A stretch of DNA of 64,000 nt from Ktedonobacter sp. SOSP1-85 (GCF_016587415.1 NZ_BNJI01000001.1:2767501-2831500); one strand, 5' to 3'; positions 7,967 to 18,300 are shown, numbered from the stretch's first letter. Notes: generated by a model from the sequence alone, not told the origin. Translations and numbers: made by a program.

Positions 7967-8870
7967 AAACGTTGCTTGGTTCTTCGATCTGATCAGGCTG
8001 ATACTCTTCCAGGAAACGAATCACGGCACGCGTGATCTGGCTAGGTGTCGAGGCACCCGCTGTTACAGCAATCTTATGCTTGCCCTTAAGCAAGCTGAGG
8101 TCGAGCTGGGAGAGATCCTCGATACGCACTGCGGGTACGCCGGCTTTCTCCTCAGAGACCTGGACCAGGCGATTGGTATTATTGCTGCGTGGATCACCCA
8201 CAACCACGGTCAGGTCCGCGCCCCTGGCCTGATCAGCGACCGCTTCCTGGCGCGTCTGGGTCGCGCGACAGATATCGACATAGACCTCAGTCTGAGGATA
8301 TTTGGTCTTAATATGCTGGATGACGCGATGGGTATCCCAGAGCGAGAGCGTGGTCTGAGTCGAGACGGCCAGCTTCTGTAGCTGCTCCTCGCTCAATGCC
8401 AGGGCATCGACATCGGCCTCGGTTTCCACCAGGCTAATATGGCCGGGAACTTCACCTATGACCCCTTCAGGCTCGGGATGGCCCTTCTTGCCGATATAGA
8501 TCATATAATAGCCCTTGGCGACCAGGTCCTTGACCAGGTCATGTGTCACCGTGACATCAGGGCAGGTCGCGTCGATGCAGTAGAGGCCACGCTCCTGGGC
8601 ACGCCGCTTCACCTCAGGTGAAACGCCATGCGCGGTAAAGATCGCGGTCCCCTGCTGGATATTCTCCAGAATCGAGAGGCGATCAGGGCCATCAACCGTG
8701 ATCACGCCCATGCTTGAAAGCTCTTCGATAGCATGACGGTTATGAATAATCTGTCCAATTATATGAATAGGCCGGGGAAGAGAGACATCCTTGGCCGCTT
8801 TACGCGCGATATTTAAGGCGTCTACAACACCATAGCAGTAGCCACGAGGCGATATTTTTATAACTTCCAT
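7965..8870 (-). CDS. ispH: 4-hydroxy-3-methylbut-2-enyl diphosphate reductase
   Basis: A 301-residue IspH (LytB), the last step of the MEP pathway, reducing HMBPP to IPP and DMAPP with a [4Fe-4S] cluster. The three cluster cysteines are visible in GYCYG (near residue 12), DATCPDVT (near 97-102) and DICRATQTRQ (near 197-201). The catalytic Glu lies in GHPEPEG and the substrate-binding AGASTPSQI follows near the C-terminus. Length is standard. ATG 8870 is the start. Its isoprenoid product would supply the MenA/UbiA-like gene at the far end of the window, although they are not linked. Confidence 0.95.
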   Translation of the reverse strand: MEVIKISPRGYCYGVVDALNIARKAAKDVSLPRPIHIIGQIIHNRHAIEELSSMGVITVDGPDRLSILENIQQGTAIFTAHGVSPEVKRRAQERGLYCIDATCPDVTVTHDLVKDLVAKGYYMIYIGKKGHPEPEGVIGEVPGHISLVETEADVDALALSEEQLQKLAVSTQTTLSLWDTHRVIQHIKTKYPQTEVYVDICRATQTRQEAVADQARGADLTVVVGDPRSNNTNRLVQVSEEKAGVPAVRIEDLSQLDLSLLKGKHKIAVTAGASTPSQITRAVIRFLEEYQPDQIEEPSNV

Positions 8871-8944
8871 TATTGTCCCTTTACCAAGAGTTCAAGCCGA
8901 TCAAAACCTTCCATATATAAGACGACTTGAGTGTATCACATGGA

Positions 8945-9364
8945 TCAAGACGCCTTCATTTCGTTTTTAATTATTATTCGGCGCAAATCTTCGGGAGTGT
9001 AGAGGCAGACCGCTGGCAATAGTCCAGCCATCTCTTCTACTGAAGGCGTGGGCGAGAGATCAAAGATAAAGAGAGGGCTGCGGCGCCCGGTGCAGGCTGT
9101 CGCCAGTTTCGCGGCACTCAACTGAATAGCAGATCCTCCATTATCCAGGGTAGGCACACTGATCAAGAGATCAACGGCAGGGAGGAGAGACACAATATGC
9201 AGTGACGTATCTTCCTGATATACCTGTCTCATCTGGGCATCGCGCAAGAGATATGAATAGGGGTTTCGTCGCTCTTCGGGACCAATCAACAACGCGGATC
9301 GACCTTGTAACCCCCCCAGGCAAGCCTCAGCAATAGACACCACCTGTGGTGCGATATTAAACAT
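8945..9364 (-). CDS. Stand-alone glutamyl-tRNA reductase-like NAD(P)-binding domain
   Basis: A 139-residue protein that resembles only the middle domain of HemA. Recognisable features are the leading helix and strand QVVSIAEACLGGLQGRSALLIG, the DLLISVPT segment corresponding to ADIVISATG, and RRSPLFIFDLSPTPSVEEMAGLLPAVCLYTPEDL corresponding to the conserved PLFIIDIAVPRDVDP...VYLYDIDDL. The N-terminal catalytic domain with its Cys and the C-terminal dimerisation domain are absent. Also the Rossmann GAGEMG loop reads GPEERR, so NADPH binding is doubtful. AGAGGAGC lies about 9 nt before ATG 9364, so it is probably expressed. It may be a regulatory or degenerate HemA paralogue; the assignment rests on pattern similarity. 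Confidence 0.6.
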   Translation of the reverse strand: MFNIAPQVVSIAEACLGGLQGRSALLIGPEERRNPYSYLLRDAQMRQVYQEDTSLHIVSLLPAVDLLISVPTLDNGGSAIQLSAAKLATACTGRRSPLFIFDLSPTPSVEEMAGLLPAVCLYTPEDLRRIIIKNEMKAS

Positions 9365-10041
9365 AAAAATGGTGCTCCTCTACCCTGGTTACACAACCAG
9401 ATCCCCATCTAGAAGATGCAATTATTGGCCAATTAAGGCCCTGTAGATGGAGGTCCTTTAGAAAAATACGTACGTTTATACTATAGCAAACCCGGTCCAA
9501 CGGCCATCAGGTACCCACCCTATTTGCTGTACATTTTCTACCTAAGTTTAGGAACAAAACCACTATCGTGCTTTCTTCCCTCTGAGTGCCGCAGGCGCGA
9601 AACCCTTACCTGTCTGGCAGGTTTGGGAAGAGCATATATACTTACAGTAGAAGTAACACAGGATGTTAGCCAGAAGCACAAGCAATTATAGACCTGTAAC
9701 CTTAAACGTAGTTATACACGACAACCAGCCATGTGTACTAAACTGGCAAGAAGCTCAAACACGCCTGGCAAGCCCATGCGTCCAACCATACTCCATCTGG
9801 ATAGACATCATATAAAAACCTACAGATCTACAGTATGGTAGATGCTCGCCAGGTAAGGTAGATACCGCGCACCCTAATCCATACTACCAGCCTGAAGCCA
9901 GCCCGATAGAACACTCCCAGGCAAATCTCAAGCACAAAGCAAAGCGCGGACACCAGGAGCAAGCAACCAGGCACGATAGCTCGGACATGCAAGCTCGCCA
10001 GCAACGCTCATGGCCTTTTCCAGCAGAACAGGGCATTCGCT
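9365..10041. other. Long intergenic region before ECF sigma operon
   Basis: 677 nt with no convincing gene. It contains a CTGGTT-ACAC-AACCAG hairpin (9385-9400) in the leader of the HemA-like gene, and one GC mini-hairpin copy (GAGTGCCGCAGGCGCGA, 9584-9600) that here has no long hairpin beside it. Stops occur in all frames. Confidence 0.5.
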
Positions 10042-10608
10042 ATGGACCAGCGAGAAGAGGGTGCATCGCAGCCTGGCGTACGGATTGCGAATGTAGTGCT
10101 GCAACATTTTTATGAGGACAATATCGGCTTGATTTACCGGTATATGTACAGTAAGGTAGGCAATCGAGAAGAGGCGGAGGACCTAACCTCACAAACATTT
10201 ATGAAAGCCGTACATGGGCTGGATCAAGAACGCTCGCCTCAAAGCATGCAGAATTGGCTGTTTCGCATCGCGCAGACCACCCTGGCAGACTACTGGCGTA
10301 TCCATTATCGCGTTCTTACCAGTTCACTAGAAGCATTGCTAGAGGCGGGCTGGGAAGGACCTATAGATGAGGATGAGGAGACGCAAACACCATCAGCCTC
10401 CTCCCTTCAGGCCACAGAGTACGTACGACGCATCTTACAGGCCCTTCCGGACCACTACCGCGATGTACTCATTTACCGTTTCCTCTTAAATCTCTCGATT
10501 AAAGAGACAGCCGCAAAGATGGATCTAACTGAAGCCAACGTGAAAGTGCTTCAGTTCCGCGCACTCAGGCGCGCGGCCGAACTTGAAAAAATACTTGTAG
10601 AACAGTAG
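10042..10608 (+). CDS. ECF-type RNA polymerase sigma factor
   Basis: A 188-residue group IV sigma factor. Region 2 is IGLIYRYMYSKVGNREEAEDLTSQTFMKAV (residues about 29-58), with the DLTSQTF element that binds core and melts the -10. Region 4 (about 135-180) has the LPDHYRDVLIYRFLLNLSIKETAAKM helix-turn-helix followed by VKVLQFRALRRAAEL. The linker between them is acidic. The ribosome site is weak (AGGG, about 9 nt). It is followed after 30 nt by a Rieske protein with an anti-sigma-like N-terminus, so that protein is the candidate partner. Target promoters are unknown. Confidence 0.9.
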   Translation: MDQREEGASQPGVRIANVVLQHFYEDNIGLIYRYMYSKVGNREEAEDLTSQTFMKAVHGLDQERSPQSMQNWLFRIAQTTLADYWRIHYRVLTSSLEALLEAGWEGPIDEDEETQTPSASSLQATEYVRRILQALPDHYRDVLIYRFLLNLSIKETAAKMDLTEANVKVLQFRALRRAAELEKILVEQ

Positions 10609-10638
10609 AACAGTAGAACGACATCAGGAACAACGATT

Positions 10639-11493
10639 ATGTCGGACGAGGACCAGGACATTCTTGTAGAATACGCCGAGCTAGAACGCTATATCGAGGC
10701 TTTACGCATGGAATGCCCAGCACAGCCACCCCGGCTCCCTCCTGGGCAACTTCCCGTACTACGCATGTATTCATGCTTACGCGCCGCCGCAGCCAAAGAT
10801 ATAACGCCCTGCCCCTTCTTTGTAGAGCGCTTGCAGCAAGAACTCCTCTCATCCCTCACAATCCAAACGAAGCAGTCTGCATCTGATCAAAAAACTTTAG
10901 ATTTAGACAAGGCCATCTCACCACGGCCCACGCCAACCGCAACCGGCGAAACGCCTCATTTATCTACGTCTCACCCTAAGCGGGGACTCTCACGCCGCTC
11001 GCTTCTGACGAATAGCGCGGTGGCTGCAGCCTCTCTTGCCGCAGGAGCCACATTCGGCTCCATACTTACCAGGCAAGCCAGCAATAATCAGCCGCCGCAT
11101 CAAAAAGGTCAGGGATATGCCACCAAGATTGTCCCCGATAACATCCCCTCACACTGGGAATCCATCGCGCACCTCGACCAACTAAAAGAAGAAGCACTAC
11201 GCTTCCAAACTGAGGCCTTCGCGGGCTATATTGTGCGCTATGACCAGGACGATGGGCAGGAAGCAGGCAAGATTGTAGCCTTAATAGCGACTTGTTCCCA
11301 TATGGGATGCCTGCTACAATGGGATAGCGATGGACGTTGCTTCGCCTGCCCCTGTCATGGCGGCCTCTTTAGCAAGTATGGGGACCCTATGCGAGGCCCC
11401 GTGCTCTATCTGGCGGCGCTCCCTCGCCTGGAAACTCGCATTCAAGATAACCAGGTGTACGTCAAAGTACCCGGCGCAGGTAAAAAAGCATGA
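10639..11493 (+). CDS. Tat-anchored Rieske [2Fe-2S] protein with anti-sigma-like cytoplasmic N-terminus
   Basis: A 284-residue protein in three parts. Residues 1-115 are hydrophilic and presumably cytoplasmic; TPCPFFVERLQQELLSSL (57-73) resembles the PxF..RLxxxL segment near the N-terminus of the anti-sigma-like protein at 45487. Residues 116-146 form a Tat-like signal or anchor with SRRSLLT and a hydrophobic stretch. Residues 160-284 are a Rieske domain: box I C219-S-H221-M-G-C224 and box II C237-P-C239-H240. The cluster would sit outside the membrane. It directly follows an ECF sigma gene and overlaps the next gene by 4 nt. A redox-sensing anti-sigma is an inference; a plain Rieske electron carrier is the alternative. 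Confidence 0.85.
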   Translation: MSDEDQDILVEYAELERYIEALRMECPAQPPRLPPGQLPVLRMYSCLRAAAAKDITPCPFFVERLQQELLSSLTIQTKQSASDQKTLDLDKAISPRPTPTATGETPHLSTSHPKRGLSRRSLLTNSAVAAASLAAGATFGSILTRQASNNQPPHQKGQGYATKIVPDNIPSHWESIAHLDQLKEEALRFQTEAFAGYIVRYDQDDGQEAGKIVALIATCSHMGCLLQWDSDGRCFACPCHGGLFSKYGDPMRGPVLYLAALPRLETRIQDNQVYVKVPGAGKKA

Positions 11494-11936
11494 AGCCATA
11501 CTTACGCAGAAATATGCTGGTTCTCGCCGTGGGAATCGGCTTTCTCCTTCTCGTGGCCTGGTTTGGCGCGTTTGTCAGTAATGTTGAGTCTCAAAAGGCG
11601 CCCACCGCCCATGTTCAGAGCAAACAAGTGGGGGCCTACACGATCACGCTCCAGGTCGATCCCAATCCCCCTGTAACGACCCATCCGGCCACCCTCGCGT
11701 TTCAGATCGTACGTACAGGCAAGCAGCAACTCGTGACAAACGCGCACCTCTTCGTTAGCGGAGACATGGAGGAGATGAATATGCAGACGACACAGGCCGA
11801 GGCACAGCGCCAGAGCAATGGCGTCTATAGCATGCGCCTGCAATTCTCCATGAGTGGGACATGGTTGCTACGCGTGCATCTTGAAGTACCCGGCTCTCCC
11901 ACGCAAGACACTAGCTTCGAAGTCACCGTCCAGTAG
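11490..11936 (+). CDS. FixH/YtkA-like membrane-anchored beta-domain protein
   Basis: A 148-residue protein with one N-terminal membrane helix (about residues 8-30) and an extracytoplasmic Ig-like domain. The pattern TITLQVDPNPPVTTHPATLAFQI, SGDMEEMNMQTTQAEAQRQSNGVYSMRLQFSMSGTW and a final VTVQ strand fit the YtkA/FixH family, often associated with copper proteins or cytochrome oxidase assembly. Met residues around the DMEEMNM segment could bind copper, but that is speculation. Its ATG overlaps the Rieske stop (ATGA), so the two are translationally coupled. Confidence 0.7.
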   Translation: MKPYLRRNMLVLAVGIGFLLLVAWFGAFVSNVESQKAPTAHVQSKQVGAYTITLQVDPNPPVTTHPATLAFQIVRTGKQQLVTNAHLFVSGDMEEMNMQTTQAEAQRQSNGVYSMRLQFSMSGTWLLRVHLEVPGSPTQDTSFEVTVQ

Positions 11937-12073
11937 CACAGCGCCCTCTCACCCTGGCATACTCCGCTAACCCGTGCTATATATAATGAGAGAGCATATC
12001 TTTGCTGCCATAATGCACGCATCCGTAGAAGGCCGTAGATATATATTAGATATCTATTGGGAGCACACCAATT

Positions 12074-13243
12074 ATGAACCGCCATCGCTCTATACTCAGC
12101 CTACCTGCTGTCCTGCTGGTCATGCTAGCCCTGACACTGAGCGCCTGTCAGCCAACCCCTACAGACGCTATGATCCATACAGGAACCTATCCTGGTATAC
12201 GCAACCTGGCCCTGACTGGTTCGCCGGGACAACAACTGCTTGACCGCATTGCGCAGCGTCTCAATAGCGCGAAAACCCTGCATGGCAGATTCACCCTTAC
12301 ACTTCAGGGACGCGCAGCCACGGGTACAATCAAGCTGGAGCAGTGGAGCGCACAGGGAGGCAAGAGCCGGAATGAGACACTCACCTCAACGCTTCCACAG
12401 GCGGTCGCGGGGAGCCTCACGGTGAGTGATGGCAAAAAGATGTGGCAGTATGATCCCTCGCAGAAGGTGGTCTATGTAGGTCCCGCCCAGCAGAGTAGCT
12501 CGATTCTGGCTGTTCCTGGTCGCGGCCAGGTTCAGTTGCTGCTCAATACGCTGCTCTCTGTATTTGGCAGCAGTACTGGCACGCTTGTCAGCGATAAAGC
12601 CAGCGTCGATGGCAAGGCGGCCTACCAGGTGCATGTGGTGCCCCAGGAGAGTGGTGATCAGGGTGGATCGAATACGGGGAGCTTAAGTTACCAGGGCGAG
12701 GTCTACATTGATAAAAGCAGCGAGCAGCCGTTACGCATGGATCTAACGCTCGCCAGCCTGGGGCCGGTGAGCATGCATTTTGATGCCTTCGAGCTGAACG
12801 CCCCTGTCGATTCAGGAAAATTTACCTTTGTTGTCCCTGCGGGAGTCAAAGAGGAGGCGCTGCCCACGGCAAGCAGTAGCAATAGCGACCTGCTCTCCCT
12901 GGCTCAGGCCCAGAAGAAGGCTGGCTATCGCCTGCTGGCCATCTCGGGAGACCATAGCGAGTACATTTTAAATGGTGTCACGACGCTTGGCACGCCGAAG
13001 AATGCCATTTACCTGCTCAACTACATGCAGGGCAGCCAGGTCTTCACCATAGCTGAAGGAGTGCCCCTGGCGAACCTGGAAGGGGCAGCGGGGCAGAGCC
13101 TCAATCTTCGATCCACCAACGCGATCTTCGCGCAGATAAATAACCTGGCCAGCCTGGCCTGGACAGAAAAAGGGATTGGCATCCGTGTCACCGGGCACCT
13201 CACCCAGGATCAAGCGACAACAATAGCTCGATTACTGATCTAA
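12074..13243 (+). CDS. LolA/RseB-like lipoprotein with DUF4367-like C-terminus
   Basis: A 389-residue lipoprotein: signal peptide with lipobox LSAC (Cys 25). Residues 50-260 look like the LolA/RseB fold (tandem strands, KMWQYDPSQKVVYVG, then QPLRMDLTLASLGPVSMHFDAFELNAPVDSGKFTFVVPAGV). The C-terminal 110 residues, with YILNGVTTLGTPKNAIYLLNYMQGSQVFTIAEG, resemble DUF4367 domains seen in sigma-factor regulatory loci. RseB-type proteins sense envelope lipids and modulate anti-sigma activity. Placement 137 nt after the sigma-Rieske-FixH operon on the same strand supports a shared envelope-sensing role, which is inference. Confidence 0.7.
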   Translation: MNRHRSILSLPAVLLVMLALTLSACQPTPTDAMIHTGTYPGIRNLALTGSPGQQLLDRIAQRLNSAKTLHGRFTLTLQGRAATGTIKLEQWSAQGGKSRNETLTSTLPQAVAGSLTVSDGKKMWQYDPSQKVVYVGPAQQSSSILAVPGRGQVQLLLNTLLSVFGSSTGTLVSDKASVDGKAAYQVHVVPQESGDQGGSNTGSLSYQGEVYIDKSSEQPLRMDLTLASLGPVSMHFDAFELNAPVDSGKFTFVVPAGVKEEALPTASSSNSDLLSLAQAQKKAGYRLLAISGDHSEYILNGVTTLGTPKNAIYLLNYMQGSQVFTIAEGVPLANLEGAAGQSLNLRSTNAIFAQINNLASLAWTEKGIGIRVTGHLTQDQATTIARLLI

Positions 13244-13297
13244 TTCATTCCCAAGGGTGGCCTGGCAGCATTGAGCACTGTCAATCAAGCAGGCGGG

Positions 13298-13621
13298 CTA
13301 ATTGTGCTGGCAAGCGGTAATGATTTGTAGCGCCTGCTCACGGGCTTGTAGGCGGGTCAGCGTCACGACCTGGTGAAAGATCGCATGCCGGAGCAGGTTG
13401 CAGCGAAACGCGAAGTCGGCGTTGCGCTCACTCTCAGCGACTGTAGCCTCTAGTTTGCGGAGCTTTAACACAAAAAACGCGAGCCGTAACAGCTCAAAGT
13501 TGCGCGCCTGCTCCTCAGTGGCCATCTCGCCTCCATGCCAGAACTGCGAAATAGTAATTGAAGAGAGCGCGGAATCACCCTCGTGATGGGGAAGTAACTT
13601 AGGTCGTATATACTTCGCCAT
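13298..13621 (-). CDS. Hypothetical 107-residue helical protein
   Basis: No family recognised. The protein is predicted mostly helical (ARNFELLRLAFFVLKLRKLEATVAESERNADFAFRCNLLRHAIFHQVVTL). The start ATG 13621 has AAAGG about 14 nt upstream, which is weak. It lies convergent to the lipoprotein gene, whose stop is 54 nt away. It is retained because the codon pattern and length are coherent and no other gene occupies the region. Confidence 0.45.
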   Translation of the reverse strand: MAKYIRPKLLPHHEGDSALSSITISQFWHGGEMATEEQARNFELLRLAFFVLKLRKLEATVAESERNADFAFRCNLLRHAIFHQVVTLTRLQAREQALQIITACQHN

Positions 13622-14218
13622 GATATGGCCCGATTACCTTTCACACTAGGCTTGCGTGTCGCATTCATCATCAACAATCCGCCACTCCTCCCTGAATGGA
13701 CTCTAGCATTACTCTCCGTTAAACACAAGAGTGTGAAGAAGTAAAGATGCCTCACACATCGGTTAAGGAATCGCTACAATACGAAGCAAGCATTTAAGAG
13801 GTCTCACCCCATGAAATCCCGCTTCGCTCTTATCGCATCAGCCAGGATAGAGGTTTACAATAAGTAGAGGCAATCCAGAAAATGCAGAGGCAGAAAGTAC
13901 TAGTAGCAACTTTTGAAAAAAGTGAGATAGCATTCTTTAGTATGTTGAATGAATTCGAGAAGTGAGAGGGGCCGGGACGTCTCCTCGCCTTTTCGCGCTT
14001 TATAGTGCGCTGCCATAATTCACTGAGCTTCATAGTGTCCCACTTGGGGGATAAAGTGGCAATGATCGGCAAAATGGTTTACAATGCCCCTGAAACATGT
14101 GTCACACATCGATGTAGAATAAGTGGTGTGGTGCGCGGGCTGTCACCGCGCACCACACCACTTACCCGAAATAACTTGCACACGGGGATAGCTAGCATCA
14201 ACCGAGGGAGAGGATTTT
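13622..14218. other. Intergenic region before yajQ
   Basis: 597 nt without a supported gene. The clear element is an 18-bp hairpin at 14121-14163, 56 nt upstream of the yajQ start, that is in a leader rather than at a gene end. Confidence 0.5.
14121..14163. promoter_or_regulatory. 18-bp perfect hairpin in the yajQ leader
   Basis: Arms 14121-14138 and 14146-14163 around a GCTGTCA loop. If the promoter lies upstream, the stem would be in the yajQ 5' UTR; it could be an attenuator or the terminator of an undetected upstream transcript. Confidence 0.5.
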
Positions 14219-14713
14219 ATGGCGGCAGAATGTTCATTTGATATAGTCTCAGAGTATGATGAGCAGGAGCTCGTAAACGCGATCGACCAGGCACGTCGTG
14301 AAGTGCAGACGCGTTTCGATCTCAAAGACACGAAAACTGAGATTACACAGACGAAAGATACCATTGTCATCAACACCGAAAGCACACTCACGCTCAAGGG
14401 TGTGCGCGATATCCTCGAGTCAAAGGCGGTCCGTCGCGGCCTATCATTGAAGATCTTCAAGCCGGGTAAAGAGGAAGACGCGGCCTCGGGACGAGTACGC
14501 CAGGTTATTGAACTGCAACAGGGAATTGCGCAAGATCTCGCGAAAAGTATTACCAAAACCATTCGCGATAAATATCCCAAGGTCAAGCCACAGATTCAGG
14601 GCGAGGCTATTCGCGTTTCAGCCAAGAGCCGCGATGAGCTCCAGGCTGTCATTGCACTCCTGAAAGAGAAAGATCTTCCCGTTCCCCTCCAGTTCATAAA
14701 TTACCGCAGCTAA
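14219..14713 (+). CDS. yajQ: YajQ family nucleotide/c-di-GMP-binding protein
   Basis: A 164-residue YajQ protein: SFDIVSEYDEQELVNAIDQARREVQTRFDLKDTKTEI at the N-terminus, the central LKIFKPGKEEDAASGRVRQVIELQQGIAQDLAKSI, and the C-terminal IQGEAIRVSAKSRDELQAVIALL with LQFINYR end. The family has two ferredoxin-like domains, binds tRNA or nucleotides, and in Xanthomonas binds cyclic di-GMP. GAGAGGA sits 5 nt before the ATG. A 16-bp palindrome (14714-14729) begins right after the stop. Confidence 0.95.
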   Translation: MAAECSFDIVSEYDEQELVNAIDQARREVQTRFDLKDTKTEITQTKDTIVINTESTLTLKGVRDILESKAVRRGLSLKIFKPGKEEDAASGRVRQVIELQQGIAQDLAKSITKTIRDKYPKVKPQIQGEAIRVSAKSRDELQAVIALLKEKDLPVPLQFINYRS

Positions 14714-14729
14714 CTGGTAAATTTACCAG
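14714..14729. repeat. 16-bp palindrome directly after yajQ stop
   Basis: CTGGTAAATTTACCAG is self-complementary without a spacer and abuts the TAA. It is too short for a terminator stem with loop and could be a protein-binding site. Confidence 0.4.
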
Positions 14730-14748
14730 GTTCATAAGCGAGACAGCC

Positions 14749-14828
14749 TGTAGGGTCCATGCTGGCATGGACTCAGAGCGGAGCGACATTCCAGGTGCAG
14801 GAGAGTCCATGCCAGCGTGGGCCCTACA
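14749..14828. repeat. 26-bp imperfect inverted repeat with 28-nt loop
   Basis: Arms 14749-14774 and 14803-14828 differ at two positions. It lies in the 613-nt gap between yajQ and the TPR gene, which otherwise shows no gene. Confidence 0.65.
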
Positions 14829-15326
14829 CTTTTCAGGAAGTCCCAGAAGCATGCCAACCGTCGAGGCAACCATGCAAAAGAGAGACACAAGCAACGTTTA
14901 CTTCAATGAGCCAGGGAGGAGTGGCGTCTACAACAGAGGCTTTCCTCCTCCCAGGTACGCGGTAAGTAAGAAGGCTTCGCGTCTCTAGCCAGGGGATAGG
15001 CAAACACGAGAGAGTTGTCGGAGGCATAGTCTCCTACCACATGGTAGAGCGCCGATATCTAAACGCGCTCTGATCCCCCTATAAGATGGTGTAGAACCAC
15101 CTACAGAGTCATTTTGGCCTTGTGAAGCATTCAAGCGAACGCACGTTTTCTTCCCTGGTTCTGTCTCAAGTACTTTAGTACCAAAACAAGTGTCCAGGTG
15201 GGATATTTGTAGTACGCTAACTTCTGACTAGGCTAAGCTAGACTCATTGAATCGCCTTCCTAGCCTCAGAGATGCATGCGCGATAGCCATTGATATGTAG
15301 TTCTCTCGATTGAGAAAGTTGATTTT

Positions 15327-18300
15327 ATGCCTGGGAACCGACAAGTCTTTAGTACAGCCGTCAATGCTGCCGACCGCTATCGCTGGGATAGCCAGTGGGA
15401 GACAGCATTATATGAATATCAGCAGGCGCTCAAAGAGTTCCCAGAAGATGTGACCGCGCGTAGTGGGGCGGGTTTCTGTTATATGCAGATGAAGCAGTGG
15501 CAAAAGGCACTCGAAGAATACGCCTTCGCGCTCCAGCGCGATCCAAGCAATGTCATTGCATTAAGCAAGACCGCGGAACTCTATGGCATACTCAATAGAC
15601 GCCAGGATGCGTATCAAGCTTATTTACACCTGGCAGATCTCTATTCTCAAGCTGGCCAGGGCGCGCGCGCCGAAGCAGCCTGGCAAAAAGCGGTTCAGCT
15701 TTCTCCCAGAAGTCCCGAGCCTCACGAGCGCCTGGCAAGCTACTACTTTGAAAAAAAAGATATCGCGGCCATGCTTCAGCAACGCCTGGCTGCCGCGCAA
15801 GGCTATATAGAGCAGCAGGATCTGGCTGCCGCACGTACACAATGCGAAGAAGTCTTAAGAGCCGATGGGTCGAACCTTCAAGCGAAGCAGCTACTGGCCC
15901 AGATTACAAATACCATGACAAATATCATGAATGGACCGCCAGCGGCAGCAGGTCCCCCGGGGAACCAGGTCTTTCCAGAGACCCAGGCCGCTTCCCCCGG
16001 CTCTGCACAGACACAGCAAGCAGCACAAAAAGCTAAAACACCTTTTTCCGATAATTTTCTAGCCGATACTGTTTCATCGGATAATATCAGCGGAGGTAAC
16101 ACTGGCATCATGGGTAACATGGGTAGCATGGGCAACTTCGGTGGGGTGGGTCCAGACTCATCCCAGGTACTCAATAGACCTGTAGGCGCGCCTCGCAATC
16201 GTATTACAGCTAACCAGGTCACAGAGGTCTTGAAGCAGGCCCAGATTTTTCAAGACCAGGGTCGTTTCAATGATGCTATCGACCTCTGTGAGCAGATTCT
16301 GGAGAGCGGCTTCGATAGGCCAGACGCCCGCTATTTTCTTGGCTGGCTTTATCAAGAGCAACAGCGGTGGGATGACGCAATCAACCAGTTCCAGTTGCTC
16401 CTTAACGATCCAGATTATGCGCTCTCTTGCTATTACGCACTCGGTCAGTGTTACCGTGCGCGTGGCGATTTGCGTACAGCCACCATCCACTTTGACGAGG
16501 CAGTCGACCGCGTCAACCTCGATGCACTAACCGTTGAGGAGTCTGACCAGCTGGTTCAGCTCTGTCAAGAGGCAGCAGAAGCCCACCGTTTGCTGGGCGA
16601 GCAAGAACAGGCCATGACGGTCTATAACGCCTTGCTGGGTTTCTTACGCAGCCGGGGCTGGAACGACAAGGTCGCGCAGGTGGAGTTCATGCTCCAACAG
16701 GCCCAGAACGCGCCTTTGCCAACGCGGCCGGTCACGCCGCCACCCGCGCAACAGGCACCACAGCAGCAACATGTACAGACCATCTCTGAAGCCTCGACGA
16801 TGATGTTTAATACCGCGAATATCAATAACGCGCTTAACACACCGCAGGCCCCTCAGGCACCCCAACAGCCACAGGCTCCGCAGCCCGCGCCTCAGCCTCA
16901 AGGTCAGAGCGTGGTCGGCGAGCTTCCCGACTGGCTGACTGGTATCATTGGCGAGAACGAGCAGCCACCACAGCTGGCATCACAGCCGCTGCCACAGCAG
17001 CCGGTCGCACAAGCGCCAACCTCGACATCCTGGCTCACAGATGATCCTAAGCCGGCTCCCGCGGCTGACAACCTGGCCCAGCCTCAGCAGCAGCCCGCGT
17101 CACAACCGCTGGCCCAACTACAACAACAGCAGCCTGCGTCGCAGCCGCTGGCACCCAGCCATGTTCAGCCCTCAGCCGCTGAACAATTGGCCGCGCTCCA
17201 GCAGGAACTATCGGCACCCATTCAGCCAGTGGCGCCGATTCCTGCTCCGGCATCGGCCTCACAGCCAATGCAAGCGGTTCCACCTGTCCAGCAGCCTGCC
17301 GCGCCCGCTATCCCTACCGCGCAACAGATGCTACAGGCGCTGGGAACGCCTCCGCTGACCACCAGTGGAGCACCCGTTCCTCCCGAGCAGATGAACCTGA
17401 TGCTACCCGGCAGCACTCCCTCACAGGAGTATCGCGCCGTCACACCCGAGCGCAAGCAGTCAACCGAAGAGTTGCTGAGCCAGATGGCGGGAAACCAGGG
17501 CAATATGCAGGCAGCCGAGGCGGTTCTTGCCAGCACGGCCACGCTTCCCGAGAGCGTACGCTCGCAGGTTGTGCGCTCCATGCGCGATATCCAAAACTAC
17601 ATCAACCACGGCTTACTAACGCCCGCGACTGAGGAGTGCCTGAAGGTCATCGATATGGCTCCCCAGTACCTGGACGTTCACCAGGTGCTCTGTGAGATCT
17701 ACGTTCGCCAGAACAAAATTGAGCAGGCCATTACCAAGTATGCCATCCTGGTCGATACCTACATCGTAAACGGGCGCATTGAGGATGCTATCGCGACCTA
17801 TCGCCGCATCCTCCAGCTTGAGCCAAATAACCTGACCTATCGCATGCGCCTGATCAATCTGCTCTCCTCTCAGGGCAATAAAGAGGATCTCTTGCGTGAG
17901 CGCACCCTTGCCGCGGAATCTTACCTGCGCCTGGGCTATATGGATCGTGCGCTGACCGAGCTTGAGCAGGCCCTCCAGGAGAGCCCAACCAGCGTACCAA
18001 CGCGCCTCAACTACGCCCTGGCCCTACAAAAGCTAGGCCGTAGTCAGCAGGCGGTAGCGGAGTACCAGCGCGTCCTCCAGGTTGATCCACGCAATATCAC
18101 GGCCCTGGTGCGCTGGCATATCGCCCAGGTCACCAATATTGGTGCCATCCGCGCCAACACGCTTGAGGTGCTCAATCGCATTCGCTGGCAGTTGCGCGGC
18201 GAGGGGCAGAAGCATGCGGACACGGTTATCCGCGAGTACACACAGACAGCCGATATCTATCCCAACAACGCCGATGTACATTACTCTCTCGGCCAGGTCT

